The translations under genes were made by a program, and so were the position numbers. DNA of 64,000 nucleotides from Erodium maritimum (lineage: Eukaryota > Streptophyta > Magnoliopsida > Geraniales > Geraniaceae), in contig OY997589.1 in the NCBI GenBank assembly GCA_963921825.1, positions 71,036,523 through 71,100,522 on the forward strand, in the 5' to 3' direction. This document shows positions 60,607-64,000 of the stretch, one piece after another (position 1 is the first letter of the stretch; the number at the start of each line of letters is the position of its first letter). The notes under the pieces are model-generated. The model was given only the letters and a program-made list of their open reading frames with translations, did no database searches and was not told the origin of the DNA.

Positions 60607-61535
60607 CTAGGTGTGGGCACCGCGCGATGCGCGGTGAAAGTAGTAAAAAAATGTGTGGAAAGCTTCATGTTGTAGAAGTTGGTAAAAACGGTGTACGGTT
60701 GTATGTAATACGGTAAACATGTGATGGACGATAAAAAACAATTGTGTTAATAATGAAAGGTCGTGTGACATTCGCTTTCAAGAACGACACATTCAGGATC
60801 ATTCAAATAAGTCAACTTTGTTAGATCCTCAAGTCATCAATGCTCCATGTTTCCATCCCTTAGAAGTAGTTCTTCAGGTAGAGTCAAGATCTGAAAAAGC
60901 CCAAAAGTTTCAAGAAAATGTCAAAGTCACACCGAAAAAACAGCACACATACGACACATTACATGATGTATAGGAAAAAGTAATCTCCCTACAAGAGCTT
61001 TATATCAGTGTTCGACCTATAGTGAACCGCAACTGACTAAGAAACAGGAAAAGCACCAACACACATACAACTAATTCTGCTAGTCGATTTTATTCTTAAA
61101 TAAGGTAATAGAAATAATGCAACACAATACTTAGCACATAAAAGAGTTCCATAAAATTTTGTAACATATATTGATTTCCAAATAAGAATTACTATGGACT
61201 TGACAAACTTATTCTACTAATTGGTTTTATTCTTAAAGATGATAATAGCCATAAATCTACATAATAATTAACGCACTTGAGAGTTGCATCAAATTTCCTT
61301 TACAGATATTTATTTCCAAAGAAGAACTAATATACAAAATACCAATCCTAAACCCTTCATTACAAATGTTGTTCTTCAAATTATATGGATTGTGATTGTG
61401 TAATCTAAACAATCCAACACAAAATACAAAAGCAAACCAGTACCATTCATACATACTGTCAAAATCAAAGTGTTTTGAGAATGCATAAAATTAGCATCTC
61501 AAACTATCATCTTTCCCCTATTTATGTTATATAGA
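60607..61535 (-). mobile_element. Helitron-like element, 3' terminus clear, 5' end tentative
   Basis: On the minus strand the 3' end has a perfect 8-bp stem (arms 60618-60625 and 60629-60636, loop of three), then 7 bases, then CTAG (60607-60610) followed by T in the flank. This is the classical Helitron end. A possible 5' end reads TCTATATAACATAAATAGG after an A, at 61535. The interior contains a diverged tandem duplication of about 120 bp (near 61070-61200 and 61200-61330) and no Rep/helicase, so it would be non-autonomous. It abuts LINE sequence at its 3' side. Confidence 0.5.
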
Positions 61536-61879
61536 TTTATTTTCTTCTTGATATTCCATGAATAAGATCATTCCAATCTCAAACTCTTCCTTTGACATCG
61601 GGGAAGGTTATTAGGGCCATGGCCTAAGTGGTCATGGGTTCGGTCCTTGGCAATACTTCATTAACATGAGTGTTCTTGGGTGTATATTACCTGGAGGACC
61701 ACACCCTTTTACTAATTACACATTTAATATAAATTAGCAAAGTTGTGACTCATGACTCCATTAAAAAGAATTGCACAACCACCACAGTATAAACAAATAC
61801 CCAATGGACAAATAATTAATGTTTGCAAAAAAGCTAAGACATGAAAATATATTCTAAAAATCTACCATCTATGCTAGTT
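61536..61879. other. Short spacer
   Basis: No gene is seen. It contains GGCCTAAGTGG and GGTTCGGTCC, which resemble pol III A and B boxes but lie too close together for a normal tRNA-derived promoter. Confidence 0.35.
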
Positions 61880-62680
61880 CACTTACAAAAGTGGATGTCA
61901 GGCTAACACAAGCACCTGCTGCAAATGTCTCAACAACAGAGAGCTGGTCATCTATTCCACTAAAAGGTTCCTACATATTTCAAAACGAAATAAGTATCAA
62001 TTGTCTTAAACATCACATAATAAAGGCACATAGTAATGTGCAAAAGTTTGCTTTGAGATTACATCATATTTACCTTGTATGTTTCGTATGAAAACAGTTG
62101 GACAGTACTACAGAGTATTACCCATATAACCTAGAGCAGTTTACAAACAAACTGTCAAAAAATTATCCTCCGCAAAACCTAGTGAAATTCATGCAGGGAC
62201 ATGTACTACTACTACAACTTCAACTTGCAAAGAACCTGTGGCATGTTGCTTTTCCGGTACCCTTTTACCCTCTCTTCCTTCCCTATTAATGATATGCCCT
62301 GTAGTTTAATGAATCGTATAATAGGTCGGGATCATTAAATTTAAAAATATAAAACAATGCATGTTTAATCCATAGTCAGCTCGCTGAAGCTATTTAGAAA
62401 CAACTACAATGAACCACTTTATCATTCTCCCAAAAACCATATAATATATGACTTTACTGACAAGGATATTTGGTGTTTAAAGATAAATATATAAGAAATC
62501 CCACAAAAGGCGAAAGCAACCCACAAAATATAAAAGCAATGTAAATTAATAAACTTTAATTACATTCTCTCTAATACTCACCTGAGACTTTGTAGCGTTT
62601 GACAAGATGGCGAGATCTTTAGCTATCCTTTCTAACCTCCAAACTTCACTGTCCAACTGTGGAGGATGGTGCTTCTTGTA
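61880..62680 (-). CDS. Possible exons of an unidentified gene, minus strand
   Basis: Two minus-strand segments look like exons. One (about 62680-62582) reads VYKKHHPPQLDSEVWRLERI then AKDLAILSNATKSQ and ends at a good donor (CTCAG then GTGAGT). The next (61972 downwards) follows an acceptor (ATGTAG) and reads EPFSGIDDQLSVVETFAAGA then CVSLTS. It either continues to a stop as TFVSELA near 61881 or splices at GTAAGT. Amino-acid composition and bordering splice sites look genuine, but I do not recognise the family and found no start exon. Further exons may lie beyond the window edge at higher coordinates. It could be a gene fragment. Confidence 0.35.
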
Positions 62681-63430
62681 CACTTTGAAACAAAGAAAGA
62701 AATAAAGTGTCACACTGAAACAAGTAAATTCTTGTGCCAAGTAATTTTTATCGCAAAGTACTAATGATATTTCTCTAAGACAAATTGCCAATCATCGTTA
62801 GAATATGTCAAATACATCTTTGTTATTGTAAATGTAAATTATTTCATGTTTGATTCAGTCATCATTTCTCTATTTTGCAACCATAGTCAGAAAATATGTT
62901 TTCATCCATATAATTAGTATCATCAAATATGGTGGAGCACAAGAACTTGTTGACTTTTATTGTATCATTTAGCTTACCAAAATCATATTATGGTATGATG
63001 TTGTTCTCCCAACATCATATTATGTAGAACTATAGTAAAACTATCATGTACTGTCTTCATTGAAGTGCCTGAACTTGGTAGTGATTGGTATAGCAGTCAT
63101 GAACCCACAATGAAGCTTCACTTGCATGATTTACCAAAAATAAATTGTTTGGAACTACGATAAAATAAACACCTCCAATTTTTCAGAAATTATTAAGAAC
63201 TAAATGATGTGTAGATTAATTCCTAGCGTAAAAGTTGAAAAGAATCTCTTTTATTCAATATTAAAAAATGATCACTACTTAAATCATGGACTACAAAATA
63301 TTAGTATTTATCCAAATTACTTTAATCCCTTTTATTTTTTAATTTGATATATGCATATGTGTTTAGTAATTACAACTAAGAGACAACATGTTGAAGTTAT
63401 GAAGAGCAGCCAATAAAATTTATATTTGAA
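62681..63430. other. AT-rich DNA, possibly intron of the gene at 61880-62680
   Basis: No clear exon is seen. The sequence is AT-rich with many stops in every frame, as in the introns of the IRE gene. Confidence 0.35.
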
Positions 63431-63439
63431 CTAACCTGA

Positions 63440-63790
63440 ACGATTCGATGACAGAGAATAAAGATGATGAAACTCACTCAGATAATCATTTTCAGGAACC
63501 TGAAATATGAAAGACTTAAATTTTACAAGTGACCATTATAAGATTTACAAATGGGGAAAAACATCACATAGAATAAGACTCGTTCGAACAAAAGCTCATA
63601 CTTATCACACCCCAGAGTTATGACGGTATTTCTCAACACAAAAGTAAGAAACACTCGACCGAGAAATTTGGTGCCAGAGAATAACAATAATGAAACTCAA
63701 TCAGATAAGCATTTTCATGAACCTGAAATATGAAAGACATAAATTTTAGAAGTTACCATTGTGAGCTTTACAAACACGAAAAAAAAGCTT
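63440..63790. repeat. Diverged tandem duplication, about 223-bp period
   Basis: The segment with CAGAGAATAA, GATGAAACTCACTCAGATAA, CATTTTCA and AACCTGAAATATGAAAGAC recurs after about 223 bp with scattered changes. Each copy has a minus-strand stretch (VPENDYLSEFHHLYSL and VHENAYLIEFHYCYSL) that could be an exon and its duplicate, or chance. Confidence 0.7.
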
Positions 63791-64000
63791 CACGGACCAT
63801 ATCTACTCATGGTAGCTAAAAACTTAAATGTGAAACCTACACGGTTCAAACCATACTTTCACATATATTTGTTCTTGTTAGAAATTCTCTAAAATTAGTA
63901 TTGTCCAAAACCATCAATAAATCAGAGGTTTTAATGGGAAAGTTTACACAACGGATTGTTATGGTATGGATAAGCTACATTGAACATGTTAGCAAAACTC

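Noticed and set aside
61600-61720. SINE-like sequence with A-box and B-box look-alikes
   Set aside because: GGCCTAAGTGG and GGTTCGGTCC are only about 5 bases apart, whereas tRNA-derived promoters need about 30 or more, and no tail or target duplication is seen.

Overview
This window is nuclear DNA from a flowering plant, most likely a eudicot. The evidence is GT-AG introns in a plant R2R3-MYB gene and in a plant-type IRE kinase gene, set in a dense mix of plant LINEs, LTR elements, PIF/Harbinger, hAT and Mutator-type elements. I see no bacterial operons, tRNA or rRNA genes, or CRISPR array. The species cannot be named from the sequence.

Layout. 0-12.5 kb: three relics of PIF/Harbinger-type elements that keep only the Myb/SANT-like accessory ORF (about 0.1-2.4, 3.2-4.7 and 11.7-12.5 kb), a hAT MITE with a perfect 8-bp target duplication (6.9-7.4 kb), decayed LINE pieces and a long AAG microsatellite. 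12.6-18.3 kb: a broken L1-type LINE split by a solo LTR. 20.3-23.8 kb: two Mutator-like long-TIR elements with nearly identical 9-bp target sites, one carrying a nested Harbinger MITE. 25.4-26.2 kb: an R2R3-MYB transcription factor gene (two exons, 225 aa). 29.5-41.5 kb: a complete minus-strand gene for an IRE-family AGC protein kinase, whose 17 exons splice in phase to 1193 aa, with an old Copia copy in intron 6 and a TIR element in intron 4. 42.1-47.6 kb: a Copia fossil interrupted by a LINE-type insertion with 13-bp target duplications, itself interrupted by a solo LTR. 47.9-57.2 kb: a 9.4-kb Ty3/gypsy-type fossil with paired about 3-kb LTRs and 5-bp target duplications. 58.3-60.6 kb: a minus-strand LINE with an RT domain, abutting a Helitron-like 3' terminus. 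61.9-62.7 kb: possible exons of an unidentified minus-strand gene.

The two solid host genes are unrelated in function: a MYB regulator of the clade that includes secondary-wall MYBs, and a kinase of a family linked to root-hair tip growth. Nothing suggests that they work together. The most informative content is the insertion history: nested elements with intact target duplications, an internal empty-site copy, apparent gene conversion between two LTRs, and a 34-bp duplication that copies a splice donor in the kinase gene. I found no convincing new multi-gene system.
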